Assembly (NCBI GenBank): GCA_023362775.1
Contig: JALMGJ010000001.1
Span: 61,218,501 to 61,282,500, forward strand
DNA from: Charina bottae
Lineage: Eukaryota; Chordata; Lepidosauria; Squamata; Charinaidae
Direction: 5' to 3'
DNA length: 64,000 bases
Shown: one piece after another, positions 10,867 to 21,028 of the stretch
How the letters are laid out: each line of letters opens with the position of its first letter
Position numbering within the stretch: position 1 is the first letter of the stretch
Program-made: the position numbers and the translations under genes
The notes under the pieces: generated by a model
Seen by the model: only the letters and a program-made list of their open reading frames with translations
What the model was told of the DNA's origin: nothing
Databases searched by the model: none

Positions 10867-13800
10867 ATGAGTAAATTAAACAATATAACATGGAATGTGA
10901 ATGGCCTTAATTCCCCAGTCAAAAGATACAGAGTATTTCAATTTTTAAAAAAACTAGACTTAGACATTATTTGCCTTCAAGAGACACATATTAAAAAGAA
11001 AGAGGAAAAATATTTAGAAAACAAAAAACTGGGAATATCTTTTATAACAACAAATGAAAAAAAGAAAAATTGGATTGTAATGTATATTAAACCTTTGCTT
11101 AAACCCCAATTAGTGGCAAAAGACCAGGAAGGAAGATTTATATTAGTAGAAATAGAAAGTCAAAATATGAAAATAATGTTAATTGGAATTTACGCTCCAA
11201 ATACCAATCAGAAAAAATTCTTTAAAGATTTATCAGATGTGACCTCAGAAAAAAGGATTAATAACTGGATATTGATGGGGGATTTGAATGGATTTTTGAA
11301 CACGCAAATAAACCAGGAAAATGGCTAATGTATAAATTGAGAAAAGAGAAAGAAAAAAGAATTATTACTAAAATCAAAGATAAAAATATGGAATTAATGT
11401 ATAATGAAGATATTAAGGGTGCTTTTTTTGAATATTATGCAAATCTATATCAAGAACAACAAATATCAATAAACAAAATTAACAAATATATTAAAAATTG
11501 TAATCTAGAAAAATTAACAGAAGAGGACAAGGAATTTACAAATAATAGTATTACAATTCAAGAAATCAAAGAAGCAATTAAAAAATTGAAAATAAATAAG
11601 ACACCCGGAACCGATGGTCTTACAGCAGATTACTATAAAAAATTCCAAGAACTTCTGATTAATCCGCTAAAAATAATGTTTAATTCAATATTACAAGGAT
11701 CAGAAATACCACAATCATGGAAAGAGGCAAATATAGTATTAATTCCAAAAGAAAACCAAGATTTAACAGACTGCAAAAATTATAGACCAATTTCGTTATT
11801 AAACAATGATTATAAAATATTTACTATTGTTCTGGCGGAAAGACTTAAAAAAATCTTACAGAAAATAATTAATCAAGATCAGAATGGATTTCTACCGAAC
11901 AGACAAATTAAAGATAATGTAAGAAACGTAATTGATTTAATAGAATATGCCAATGTACACAATGAAAAACCAATGATGCTATTATTTCTAGACGCAGAAA
12001 AAGCTTTTGATAATGTTAATTGGAATTTTATGTATAAAGTATTAGAAAATAGAAATTTTAGCAACAAATTCATAAATGCAATAAAAGCAATATACAAGAA
12101 ACAAAAAGCAAGAATAATAGTAAATAATGATGAAACACAAGAATGTAATATATTAAAAGGTACTAGGCAAGGATGCCCTATCTCTCCCTTATTATTTATC
12201 TTGGTGCTAGAGGTGTTGTTAGAAGAAATTAGGAAAGACCAAAATTTATCGGGGGTTAAGATAAAACAAGAAGAATATAAATTAAAGGCATTCGCTGATG
12301 ACCTGGTAATAACATTACAAAACCCAAAGAATTCAATGACAAAATTAAATGTAAAGTTGCAAGAATATGGGGAGGTATCAGGATTTAAAATAAACAAGCA
12401 GAAAACCAAAATGATTAATCTAAATATGAGTAAAGAAGAGATAACTAAAATAGAACAATTATCAGGATTTCAAAATGTTAAAAAAGTAAAATATTTAGGA
12501 ATACAAATAACAAAAAATAATTTGGATTTATATAAAAATAACTATGAAAGTCTATGGAAAGAAATAAAAAAAGATTTGGAGAAATGGGTAAATCTACAAT
12601 TATCTTTGCTAGGTAGGATAGCCACAATAAAAATGAATATTTTACCAAGTTTTCTATATTTGTTCCAAACGATTCCAATAATGATAAAAGACCAAGTTTT
12701 TGGGAAAAGGCAAAGAGAAATAACAAAATTTATATGGCAAAAAAGGAAACCCAGAATTAAGTTAAAATATTTACAAGATACCAAAAAAAGAGGGGGATTA
12801 GCTATGCCTGACTTAAAACTATATTATGAAACATGCAGACTAATTTGGATTAGAGATTGGATAAAATTAGAAAATGAAAGAATAATTAATTTAGAAGGAC
12901 ACGACAATAGATACAGATGGCGTGGTTATATGTGGTACAATAGATGTAAAGTACATAAGGCATTCAATAACCACATAATAAGAAAATCACTGATTAAAAT
13001 TTGGAACAAATATAAAAAAACGTTATCACCAAATCTTCCACTATGGGTGTCAACTCAGGAGGCAGGTGCCAGAATTGTGAATCAGAATAATAAAGAATAC
13101 ATAAGATACAAAAACTTGTTAAAAATGGAAGGAAATAATTACAGAATTAAAACAAGAGAGGAATTAGAAATTGAAAATATAATATGTCACTGGTTTACAT
13201 ATTTTCAACTGAAAGAGCAATACAAAATAGATAAAAAGAACTTTCAATTTACAAAAGTCGAAAACAATTGGGATAATATATTAGAAAAAGAAAATGATCA
13301 CTTAATTTCAAAAGTATATAAAATATTGCTAGAGATGAAAACCAAGGACATAAAAATCAAAAATTATATGAGTAAATGGGAAGAAAACCTAGGAATAGAA
13401 ATTACTTATGATCAATGGCAAAAAATCTGGACAAAAAATATAAAATTTACTTTAAGTAATAATTTGAGGGAAAATATGTACAAAATGATTTTCAGGTGGT
13501 ACCTGTCTCCTGAAGTATTATTTAAATCAAAAATTAGAAATACGAACGCTTGTTGGAAATGTAAAAAGAAAGCGGGTCTTTTTACCACATTTGGTGGTCA
13601 TGTGAAAAAGCAAAAAAATATTGGAGTAAAATACATAAATATATATGTGAAATATTAGGTAATAATATAGAGGTGAAACCAGAACTCTACTTGATAGGAA
13701 AAATGGAGGATAATATGAATAAAAGACAAAGGAATTTATTTCTGTATTTAAGTACTGCTGCAAGAATAAAATATGCACAATATTGGAAAGAAGAAAAAAC

Positions 13801-13951
13801 ACCACCAACAAAAGAATGGATTATAAAAATAATGGAATTGATGCAAGCAGATAAATTGACTAATTTAATAAAAGGGAAAGAAACAAGGAAGTATAAGGAA
13901 ATATGGGACCCCTTTACAGAATATATTAAAAAAGAATATGATATAAAATAA
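10867..13951 (+). pseudogene. L1 ORF2 (endonuclease plus reverse transcriptase), broken
   Basis: The APE-type endonuclease start is at 10867-11310, with catalytic-type residues in ITWNVNGLNS, CLQETHIK, IYAPN and MGDLNG. The domain stops right after GDLN, and the frame resumes at about 11310 as NKPGKW in the linker before the RT. Compared with family length, roughly 190 codons are missing, including the endonuclease C-terminus with its catalytic His. The RT (about 11560-12420) has PGTDGLTADYYK, LDAEKAFD, RQGCPISPLLF and the catalytic FADD. A CWKCKKKAG zinc-knuckle start is near 13545, then the frame shifts at about 13575 and the C-terminal domain continues to 13951. Confidence 0.92.
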
Positions 13952-14615
13952 ATAAAATAGAAACTAGAATAAAAAAATAAAAAAAATACAAATAGATTGA
14001 TAGAAAGTAAGAGGGGGGGGGGAATAATAATAATCTAGAAGAAGTAAGAGAGAAAATGTATACTAAACAGTTACATTTAAGTTCTAAGTTAAGAAAGCCG
14101 GAAGCAATTTTAAAGATGTATATAAATGTTTGTACTGTGTGGACAAGTTGTATAAATCAAGAAAGAAAAAACCTAAGAGAATATTATATATATATATATA
14201 TTGAAGGAAGGAGAGTTAGGGAGGTAGGAGGAAAGTAGGAGAGGGTATGAGACAAAGAGGAAATAAAGAAGGAAAAAGAAAGATAGATGAGATAAAGAAT
14301 GAAAAATAGATATTATTGAATTGTATATAGAGTTGTTGGAAGGTGTATATGTGATAGAGGTTATGAAGAAGCTTGTGTTAGAAGAATGGTTCCTAGAAGG
14401 TTAGGAGAAAAGTAGAAGTCGGGTATAAGATCAGAGAGTGGAAAGAAGGAAGTAAGAAGGAAAAGGAGAGAAAGAAGATAAAAATAAAAGATTAGACACT
14501 AAATATTGAATGGAATTGTATGAATATTATGTGTATATAACTTGTTACAAAATGTTTTGTGTTGTATAAAGTTTTATGTTGAATGTAAATAAAATTTTGT
14601 TATTAAAAAAAAAAA

Positions 14616-14701
14616 AGACAGTGCTGGCTCTTCGGCTAAGAAACAGAGATGAACGCCAGCCCCTAGAGTCAGACACGACTGTGCAAGGGTTTACCTTTAC
14701 C
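14616..14701 (+). mobile_element. Sauria SINE, 3' part (after L1)
   Basis: This resumes the SINE interrupted at 9215, starting with the duplicated L1 target site and including the BovB-like tail GAGTCAGACACGACTGTGCA and TTTACCTTTACC. It is followed by the SINE's right TSD at 14702-14712. Confidence 0.95.
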
Positions 14702-16481
14702 TATTACAAATATAAAAGCTTCTAACTTTTTAAGGAAAGTTATCAGTATTCGCAAAACCTGTCTTGATGATTTAATTGATAGCTCTCTAGAGTTAGAGCA
14801 AAATTATGTTTCGAGTTTTTCATATTAATGCAAGAATACAAATAGATGGACTCTAAGGAAATCTTAATTTCTTCAAAAAAAAGGTGTGTTTTCATGAAAA
14901 ACAAACCATGGGATGTTTCTATTGATGGAAATGCTTCCATCAGTGGAACCAGGACATTGCTAACCCTTCTCCCCTGCTTTGAACCACAGTCCGTCTCAAC
15001 CTTCTCCAGAGTTCTACCAATCCTCTGGAGGGGTTACAGGGAAGTGACAAGACATAAAAAATAGTTACACGAGCAGAAATGTATGTGTGCCTACTGACTT
15101 TCATTCCAAACTGGTCAAAATATTCATTCCTATAATTTAAAATATTGATTTTCTTGTATTGAGGTATTAGTAAGGATAGACATTTTATGCCAGTTAGAAG
15201 TACATACTCTGGTCATTTCGCCTTTATCAATTTATTACATCTTTTAGAGCAACCATGTCTGTGCCAAAATAATAGTAATAAGGAGAGGCTTTATATCACT
15301 TCAGCGATGGCTGGGTGATGCTGTGAAGACACTATAAGTCACTAGTGGGGAAATGATATCTGTTTGACTATTGGTCCATTTAGCCCAATATATCTACTTT
15401 GACTAGCTGTGGCTCTTCAGAGTCTTAAGCAGAGGTTTTTTCCCATGATCTGCTACCTGAACCTTTGAACTGCTGATGATTGAGCTTGAGATTTTCAGTA
15501 TGTAAAGCAAATCCTCTGACATTAAATGATGGACTCTTCCAAGAGAGTGCTTGAGAAACCACTTCTGCTGTTTGTTGAGGGCAACCCTGAAATACTTGAG
15601 TTACCTATCAAGGAAACTGATATAGATAAACTGTTGGTTTGCAGGTCTCATTTTATGCTTTTATTCCATAGTGCTTTAGATTAATTCCAGAAATTATTCT
15701 TTGTTATTTGTAAAGGGAAATATCTTTTTATTAGCATGCTTATTACTGTAAAGTTAAATAACATCCAACATTGCGTTTGACTTGTTTCAGATAATGCAGA
15801 CACAAGAAAACAAACAAAAACCCATACATGCACAGATGAATGGATGCAGCCCTAGAAAAAGTCATTGCAATGTTAGAGATGTGATCCAAAGTGCTTGGCT
15901 GCAACTTTAACAATAGTGTAGTGAGAAACATAATACAGAGGAAATTAAATATAATATTTTTAATGCTCATAGATGTGAAAGGCTAAGATCTCCACATATT
16001 ATGTTTTGTAGTTCTACTAATGTTTATGCTATATGGTTGAAGAGAAATTGATGGTAAAATATATCTTGTTTTTAATTTAAGCCTTATGTTGGTTCGTCAG
16101 TAAGAATTTAAAATGCAGCATTTCAGTGTTGACAAGTAAGATGTAACACCTTTTTTCTTTCTCAGTGAGATTTCCCCACCACAGAGCCTCAGCTCCAAAA
16201 AATTCAGATCCTGTGATTTGGGGCTCATTTTCCTGAGTCAGTCTTTTAGCTCTATGGCTTCAAACAAGCAAACAAATAAACTTGTTAGGTTTTAACTATT
16301 CAACATTTTATTTACTAAATTCTTTTTAAAATGGTTCTCATATTTTGGTTAGTAATATTCTCCAGCTTTGTTTTCTGTTTTTTTTTCTTTGTCATTTTAT
16401 AAGAACTATATTCTAAAATGCAGATTATAATTTAATGTATACTATAAAAGTAAAAGAACAATGTTTATATACTTGATGCAG

Positions 16482-16976
16482 GCCTCCAGGTCTTTATTGA
16501 TACCAATTTACTTCCATATGCCTTCTATACATATCACCTTGAAGCAAGCAATGTCCATGGATCTACAAGAAGTACTAACTTGGCCTACAGAACACAGCCA
16601 GGGATACCTCTAGGAAATTTGCATTTAAATCCAGTCTTTCCTGTCGGGCCATATTCTGTTTCTTTTAACTGGACAGCCTTATCAAATGACTCTGGTCCTA
16701 TAGAGAAATATATTTTGACATGCATTTCTTCATTGGAACTTCAGTCTTGTGGCCAGTATGAAAGCTTGGAAACCTCTATAACTGTCTGGAATTTAGTTCC
16801 ATTTAAAAAATACAGCTTTTATGTTCAAGCATGTACTAGTGGAGGCTGTTTGCTAAGCCAGCAGCTGTCAGTAGTTACTGCACAAGCTCTTCCTGAGGAG
16901 CAGCTACCTCCAGTCATACAAAGCATCAGCTCTACTGAATTGGCTGTAGCATGGATCCCACCCAAGAAAACCAATG
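16482..16976 (+). CDS. USH2A: USH2A internal exon: end of FN3-1, FN3-2, start of FN3-3
   Basis: This long exon (495 bp, 165 codons) carries the rest of FN3-1, all of FN3-2 and the first strands of FN3-3. The acceptor AG is at 16480-16481 and the donor GTAAGG starts at 16977; both ends are phase 1. Visible segments are EASNVHGSTRS (end of FN3-1), SFNWTALSNDSGPIEKYIL (B and C strands of FN3-2), WNLVPFKKYSFYVQAC (the L-P-x-x-x-Y core of FN3-2), CTSGGCL, and ISSTELAVAWIPPKKTNG (start of FN3-3). All align without gaps to the human protein as I remember it. Several N-x-S/T sequons are kept. There is no in-frame stop or frameshift. Confidence 0.96.
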
Positions 16977-17156
16977 GTAAGGTTTTATGTTTGAGTCAAC
17001 AATTTGTGGAGAATTGTATTGGGCCCGTGTATTAACAGGATTTTTCCTGAAGTCTCTTGGATACATGAAGGTGACTGGCATAAGACTCAATGAGGCTTGC
17101 TTCCCTCTCTCCCTCCCTTTTCCTACCCTCACTCATGATCAGTAGTCACATATGGG

Positions 17157-17228
17157 AAGGGGGGAACAGCTCAGGGGTACAGCACATACTTTGCATGTAG
17201 TTGATCTCAATACCTCTAGACAGGGCTG
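17157..17228 (+). mobile_element. tRNA-derived SINE head fragment
   Basis: AACAGCTCAGGGGTACAGCA and CTTTGCATGTAG resemble the A-box side of a tRNA-derived SINE known from squamates. The B-box region is degraded. It is cut off where GC-rich unrelated sequence begins. Confidence 0.4.
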
Positions 17229-17551
17229 GAGAAACAAACCTGAAATTTGCTGCTAGCCAGGGGAGTCGCCCTCGGAACCGAAGACGAAGATCTGGAGAAG
17301 CCCGTGGATGGCAGCTGAGGACGGCGGCAGAGGACAACGGATCCCAATTAACAACTTCAGGGATGTGAGCAGCCGGCTTCGAAAGTGAAACATTCTGGGG
17401 CTTGTAGTTCCGATGCCTGGAAAGAAGAGCCGGTTCCCTCACCCCCTCCCTAATCGCGTGGGCACTGTAATATATATGGATGTATAATTGATATGCAAAT
17501 GATGTTGTAAGCCGCCTAGAGTCCTCCATTAGGGAGGGGATAGGCGGGGTA

Positions 17552-17582
<31 letters not shown>

Positions 17583-17584
17583 AC
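17229..17584 (+). mobile_element. GC-rich chimeric block ending in an L2-like tail
   Basis: A CpG-bearing stretch of unknown origin runs into TGTAAGCCGCCTAGAGTC, GGCGGGGTATAAATAAATAA and an (AAAT)n tail. This is the 3' end shared by squamate L2-type LINEs and SINEs that use their machinery. The body is not recognised; it may be a SINE or an internally deleted LINE with its 5' UTR. Confidence 0.45.
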
Positions 17585-17721
17585 AAACCGGCGTTGGTGT
17601 GTCGCCGCGGGAAAACCCGGAAGCGCTGATGATGATCAGCGCTTCCGGGTTGTATGGCGACACACCAGACTGTGTGTGGCGACACACTTTTGTGTCGCGA
17701 CACACAGTTTGGAAAGCTCTG
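17585..17721. mobile_element. hAT-like end with nested palindromes
   Basis: Outer arms GGTGTGTCGCC (17596-17606) and GGCGACACACC (17656-17666) enclose 17-bp inner arms (17614-17630 and 17635-17651) with a 4-base loop. A 14-bp perfect palindrome, TGTGTCGCGACACA, follows at 17691-17704. The end GTTTGGAAAGCTCTG is shared with 194-208. The subterminal GTGTCGC repeats suggest a non-autonomous hAT element. Confidence 0.5.
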
Positions 17722-17735
17722 TCTTAGAGGTTTGC

Positions 17736-18089
17736 AAATAATTGTTGAGATAATGGGCAGTGCGTTGCCTACGTATGTTGTCTCTGGTTGTTCTTAAAGA
17801 TCTAGAAGAGGAGGTGTCAGCCCCACTAGGTAGCCCAGACCATGAAATCAACTGCACAGGAAGGCTAAAATTACTTTTATTGAGATTGGCTATAATAACA
17901 GTATCTTGCAAGTCTGATTGTACTATAGCTCCCCGTTTCTTATACTCCAATGAATTAGGGAGCATCTGCCTGAGGCACTTCTGAATGTTATCTTGTTGCT
18001 CTGGACTTAAAAATGTTTCAGCCCCTTTGGTCTAGGTAACAGTTCTTGCATATTTCCCTCAAGGTCACCTCCCTTACTCTCTACAGAAG
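17736..18089. repeat. Unclassified interspersed repeat, copy B
   Basis: The segment 17817-17920 is similar to 1570-1675 and 59893-59990 (CAGACCATGAAATCAACT, TTTTATTGAGATTGG, AACAGTATCTTGCAAGTCTG). It ends at the Penelope insertion site. No coding potential or terminal structure is evident. Confidence 0.5.
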
Positions 18090-18179
18090 GTTTCCTCCAA
18101 GTCTATGAAGGTTCTCAGTCATCCAGGTGGAATTGTCTGTAGCTTGAATCATGTCAACTGGATTTCTATTTTCTTAGTG

Positions 18180-18215
18180 GAAACGTTTCACTCCTTATCC
18201 AAGGAGCTTCTTCAG
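18180..18215 (-). ncRNA. Hammerhead-ribozyme-like motif, downstream repeat
   Basis: Minus-strand order: CUGAAGA (18209-18215), hairpin CUCCUU-GGAU-AAGGAG (18191-18206), then GAAAC (18185-18189) and GUUU. This is the order of the hammerhead core: CUGANGA, stem II, GAAA, short stem III, UH. An extra AG at the base of stem II and a weak stem I make activity doubtful. Penelope-like elements are known to carry hammerhead motifs in their terminal repeats. Confidence 0.5.
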
Positions 18216-18315
18216 TCTGAGTAAAGTTAGTAAGGGAATCCTTAAATATGTTTCTAGGCTGGCTGTGTGACCTTGCACCTGGGGCTAGGTCATGGTTATT
18301 TTGAGATGTTTGTTT

Positions 18316-20865
18316 CTAAGTCCCTTTATCATCTAAAGGAGGATCGTTAAGATTACCCTGCTGCTGTTGAGCTTGTGAAATGGTCTTAATCTTCCTAGGC
18401 ACAGAAGAGAAAGCAGGAAGGAAGATAGGGGAAAGGTTATGCCTGAGGCCCCCACCTCTATTCAAGGAAGGATTTTCCAAGTTGGCATGAATGGATTCCT
18501 TGACCCCTCTCTCAAACCACCTATCTTCTCTGTCTAAAATGTGAACATTAATGTCCTCAAATGAGTGTCCTTTTTCCTTTAGATGAAGATAAACTGCTGA
18601 CTCTGGTCCTGTGGTGTTACTTCTCCTGTGTTGGGCCATCCTCCTGTACAAAGGTTGTTTGGTTTCTCCAATGTAGAGTTCAGAGCACTCCTCACTGCAC
18701 TGGATTGCATACACTACATTGCTTTCCTTGTGTTTTGGAGTTTGATCTTTGGGGTGTACAAGCCTCTGTCTCAGTGTGTTGGTGGGTTTGAAATATACAG
18801 GTATGTGGTGTTTGCCAAATATCCGTTTTATCTTTTCAGACACGCCAGCCATGTAAGGAATGACCAGGTTCTTCCGTTTACTCTGAGTCTCAGCCCTATC
18901 TGTCGCTGTTTTAGGTCTGGTAGACTTAGATTTAGTGAAGGCCCAATTTGGATATCCACAGGCCTGCAGAGCTGTTCTCAGATGCTGCTTTTCATTCTTT
19001 TTGGAATCCATGGAGGTGGGGATGGTTTCTGCTCTGTGTGACAATGTCCTGATGACTCCTAGTTTGTGCTGCAGTGGATGGTGGGAGTCAAACATCAGGT
19101 ATTGATCTGTGTGTGTGGGTTTCCTGTAGATCCCTATTTCTAGCTTGCCACCGGTCCCAATGAGGACTTCACAGTCTAGGAATGCCAGTCTGTTGTCCTT
19201 GGTGTCTTCTCTGGTGAAGCTAATGTTGGCATCTATAGTGTTTATATGGTCCGTGAAGGCCTGTACTTCCTGGGCCTTGATTTTGACCCAGGTGTCATCC
19301 ACATACCTAAACCAGTGGGTGGGCACCGTTCCCTGGAATGTGTTGAGTGCTTTCTTCTCCACTTCTTCCATGTATAAATTGGCCACAATGGGTGACACAG
19401 GAGAACCCATGGCACAGCCGTGTTTTTGTCTGTAAAAGTCACCTCTGTATGTGAAATAAGTGGTGTTAAGACACAGGTCCAGAAGATGGCAGATCTGGTT
19501 TGGGTTGAGATGGCTTCTCCTTTCCAGGGTGCTGTCCTCTTCTAGTCTCTTCCTGACAGCGGATAGAGCATGAGTGGTGGGGATGCTGGTGAAAAGGGAG
19601 GACACATCAAAGGAGACCATAGTTTCATCTGTATCCAGTTTCAGGATCTTTGCTTTGGAAACAAATTCTTCCGAATTATGGATGTGGTGTTCAGAGTGTC
19701 CAACTAGAGGTGCTAGTATGGTAGAGAGGTGTTTGGCAATGTTGTATGTTACCGAATTGATGCTGCTGACTATGGGTCGGAGGGGTGTTCCTTCCTTGTG
19801 GATCTTAGGAAGTCCGTAGATGCAGGGGATGGCTTCTCCAGGATACAGACGGTGGTAGGTAATCCTATCGATGGAGCCATCATGTTCCAATTGTTTCAAA
19901 CTGTCTATTGCCTTTTTCTTGTAATTGTTGGTGGGGTCTCTTTTCAGTTTTTCATATGTATGGTGATCCTCCAAAAGTGAGGTAATTTTATTGTGGTAGT
20001 CTGCAGTGTTTAGAACCACTGTACATCTTCCTTTGTCAGCAGGTAAAATGGTGATGGTTTCATCTTTGCTGAGGGCTGTCAGGGCTCTCCTCTCTTGGAC
20101 GGTAAGGTTGGGGGGAGGAGGTTGAGCACTGGACAGAGCTGCAGATATTTTAAGCCGGAGTTGTTCTGCTTCTTCAAAAGGTAGGTGGTTGTTGTGGATG
20201 GCAGATTCTGTGGCTGTAATGAGCTCCACAACCGGAACTTGCTTGGGAGTGATGGCAAAATTAAGACCTTTGGCTAGGACATCTCTCTCTGGTTGGGTAA
20301 GTTCTCTGTCTGAGAGATTTTTCACCCACATGTTCTTTTTGTCCTCTGTGGTCCTGTTGTTGTTGTTCCTCCCAGCGGTTTCTCCAGTTCCTTGTTTCTG
20401 CTTGCTGCGAGAAAGAAGAATGTCAAATTTCTTAGTTTGCCTCTCCTTTGTCTTGTGATGCTGGGCCAGCTGTACTTTATTGCCAAGCTGAATAACTCTA
20501 TCCAGGATTGGGTCAGGAAGGGTGGCTGTGAGTTCCTGGTGAAGGTTTTCAAAATTGTATTGCAGGGCATCAATGGTGAAGTGGACTTGCCTTATTCTTT
20601 CATTTAGAAGATGTCTTTGTGCCTGCTGCAGGATCTGATCTGCTCTGTGACCCTTAACTGTAGATTGCAGGCGTAGGCTTGTCGGGATGAGTCTCTGTTG
20701 TCTGCATCTGAGGTTAAAACGTAGGTGGTTTCTATAGTCTGCCACCTTTCTTGCTGTCTTCTCGAATTTCCTTACCAACTTCAGGGTTTCATCCCCAAAA
20801 TGTATGGCAATATGTCTATGAAGGTTCTCAGTCATCCAGGTGGAATTGTCTGTAGCTTGAATCAT
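18316..20865 (-). CDS. Penelope-like RT plus GIY-YIG endonuclease, intact ORF
   Basis: The ORF has 849 codons with no internal stop. Penelope-type reverse transcriptase motifs appear in order: LPADKGR (about 274-280), GLPKIHKEGTPLRPIVS (about 351-367), SFDVSSLFTSIP (about 418-429), GCAMGSPVSPIVANLYME (about 483-500), FRYVDDTW with the catalytic YVDD (about 519-526), and AFLDCEV (about 561-567). A basic linker follows, then a GIY-YIG endonuclease (NVVYAIQC, ELYIGETKQPLYRRMAQHR, about 715-747) with an FERGVKESIHA helix near the end. Penelope-like elements use this enzyme pair for target-primed retrotransposition. Length fits an endonuclease-bearing Penelope element. The first 17 codons lie inside the upstream repeat, so the start codon comes from the tandem copy. 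Confidence 0.96.
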   Translation of the reverse strand: MIQATDNSTWMTENLHRHIAIHFGDETLKLVRKFEKTARKVADYRNHLRFNLRCRQQRLIPTSLRLQSTVKGHRADQILQQAQRHLLNERIRQVHFTIDALQYNFENLHQELTATLPDPILDRVIQLGNKVQLAQHHKTKERQTKKFDILLSRSKQKQGTGETAGRNNNNRTTEDKKNMWVKNLSDRELTQPERDVLAKGLNFAITPKQVPVVELITATESAIHNNHLPFEEAEQLRLKISAALSSAQPPPPNLTVQERRALTALSKDETITILPADKGRCTVVLNTADYHNKITSLLEDHHTYEKLKRDPTNNYKKKAIDSLKQLEHDGSIDRITYHRLYPGEAIPCIYGLPKIHKEGTPLRPIVSSINSVTYNIAKHLSTILAPLVGHSEHHIHNSEEFVSKAKILKLDTDETMVSFDVSSLFTSIPTTHALSAVRKRLEEDSTLERRSHLNPNQICHLLDLCLNTTYFTYRGDFYRQKHGCAMGSPVSPIVANLYMEEVEKKALNTFQGTVPTHWFRYVDDTWVKIKAQEVQAFTDHINTIDANISFTREDTKDNRLAFLDCEVLIGTGGKLEIGIYRKPTHTDQYLMFDSHHPLQHKLGVIRTLSHRAETIPTSMDSKKNEKQHLRTALQACGYPNWAFTKSKSTRPKTATDRAETQSKRKNLVIPYMAGVSEKIKRIFGKHHIPVYFKPTNTLRQRLVHPKDQTPKHKESNVVYAIQCSEECSELYIGETKQPLYRRMAQHRRSNTTGPESAVYLHLKEKGHSFEDINVHILDREDRWFERGVKESIHANLENPSLNRGGGLRHNLSPIFLPAFSSVPRKIKTISQAQQQQGNLNDPPLDDKGT

Positions 20866-20892
20866 GTCAACTGGATTTCTATTTTCTTAGTG

Positions 20893-20928
20893 GAAACGTT
20901 TCACTCCTTATCCAAGGAGCTTCTTCAG
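20893..20928 (-). ncRNA. Hammerhead-ribozyme-like motif, upstream repeat
   Basis: Identical copy of the motif at 18180-18215, lying just upstream of the 849-codon ORF on the minus strand. Two copies spaced 2713 bp apart would bracket exactly one element unit. Confidence 0.5.
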
Positions 20929-21028
20929 TCTGAGTAAAGTTAGTAAGGGAATCCTTAAATATGTTTCTAGGCTGGCTGTGTGACCTTGCACCTGGGGCTA
21001 GGTCATGGTTATTTTGAGATGTTTGTTT

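Larger units (their letters stand above)
9216..14615 (+). mobile_element. L1-type LINE, near full length with internal deletion
   Basis: This 5.4-kb L1 comprises a CpG-containing 5' UTR (9216-9993), ORF1, a short spacer, ORF2, a purine-rich 3' UTR and a poly(A) tail after an AATAAA-like signal near 14588-14593. It is flanked by a perfect 20-bp TSD, AGACAGTGCTGGCTCTTCGG, at 9196-9215 and 14616-14635, which lies inside a Sauria SINE. Coding strand composition is very A-rich, as usual for L1. It lies in the sense orientation of USH2A. ORF1 and ORF2 are both broken, so the copy is not autonomous. Confidence 0.95.
6898..16481 (+). other. USH2A: USH2A intron 2 of the window
   Basis: This 9.6-kb intron contains two Sauria SINEs, one of them split by an L1 (9216-14615), and short CA repeats. 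The stretch 7963-8600 is pyrimidine-rich and unlike its surroundings, but I cannot classify it. I see nothing in 6898-7480, 8600-8950 or 14713-16481. Confidence 0.85.

Noticed and set aside
18561..19041. Plus-strand open frames opposite the Penelope ORF
   Set aside because: Antisense shadows of a clearly coding minus-strand ORF.
18316..20865. Host gene interpretation of the 849-codon ORF
   Set aside because: RT and GIY-YIG motifs, tandem repeat and TSD make it a retroelement.
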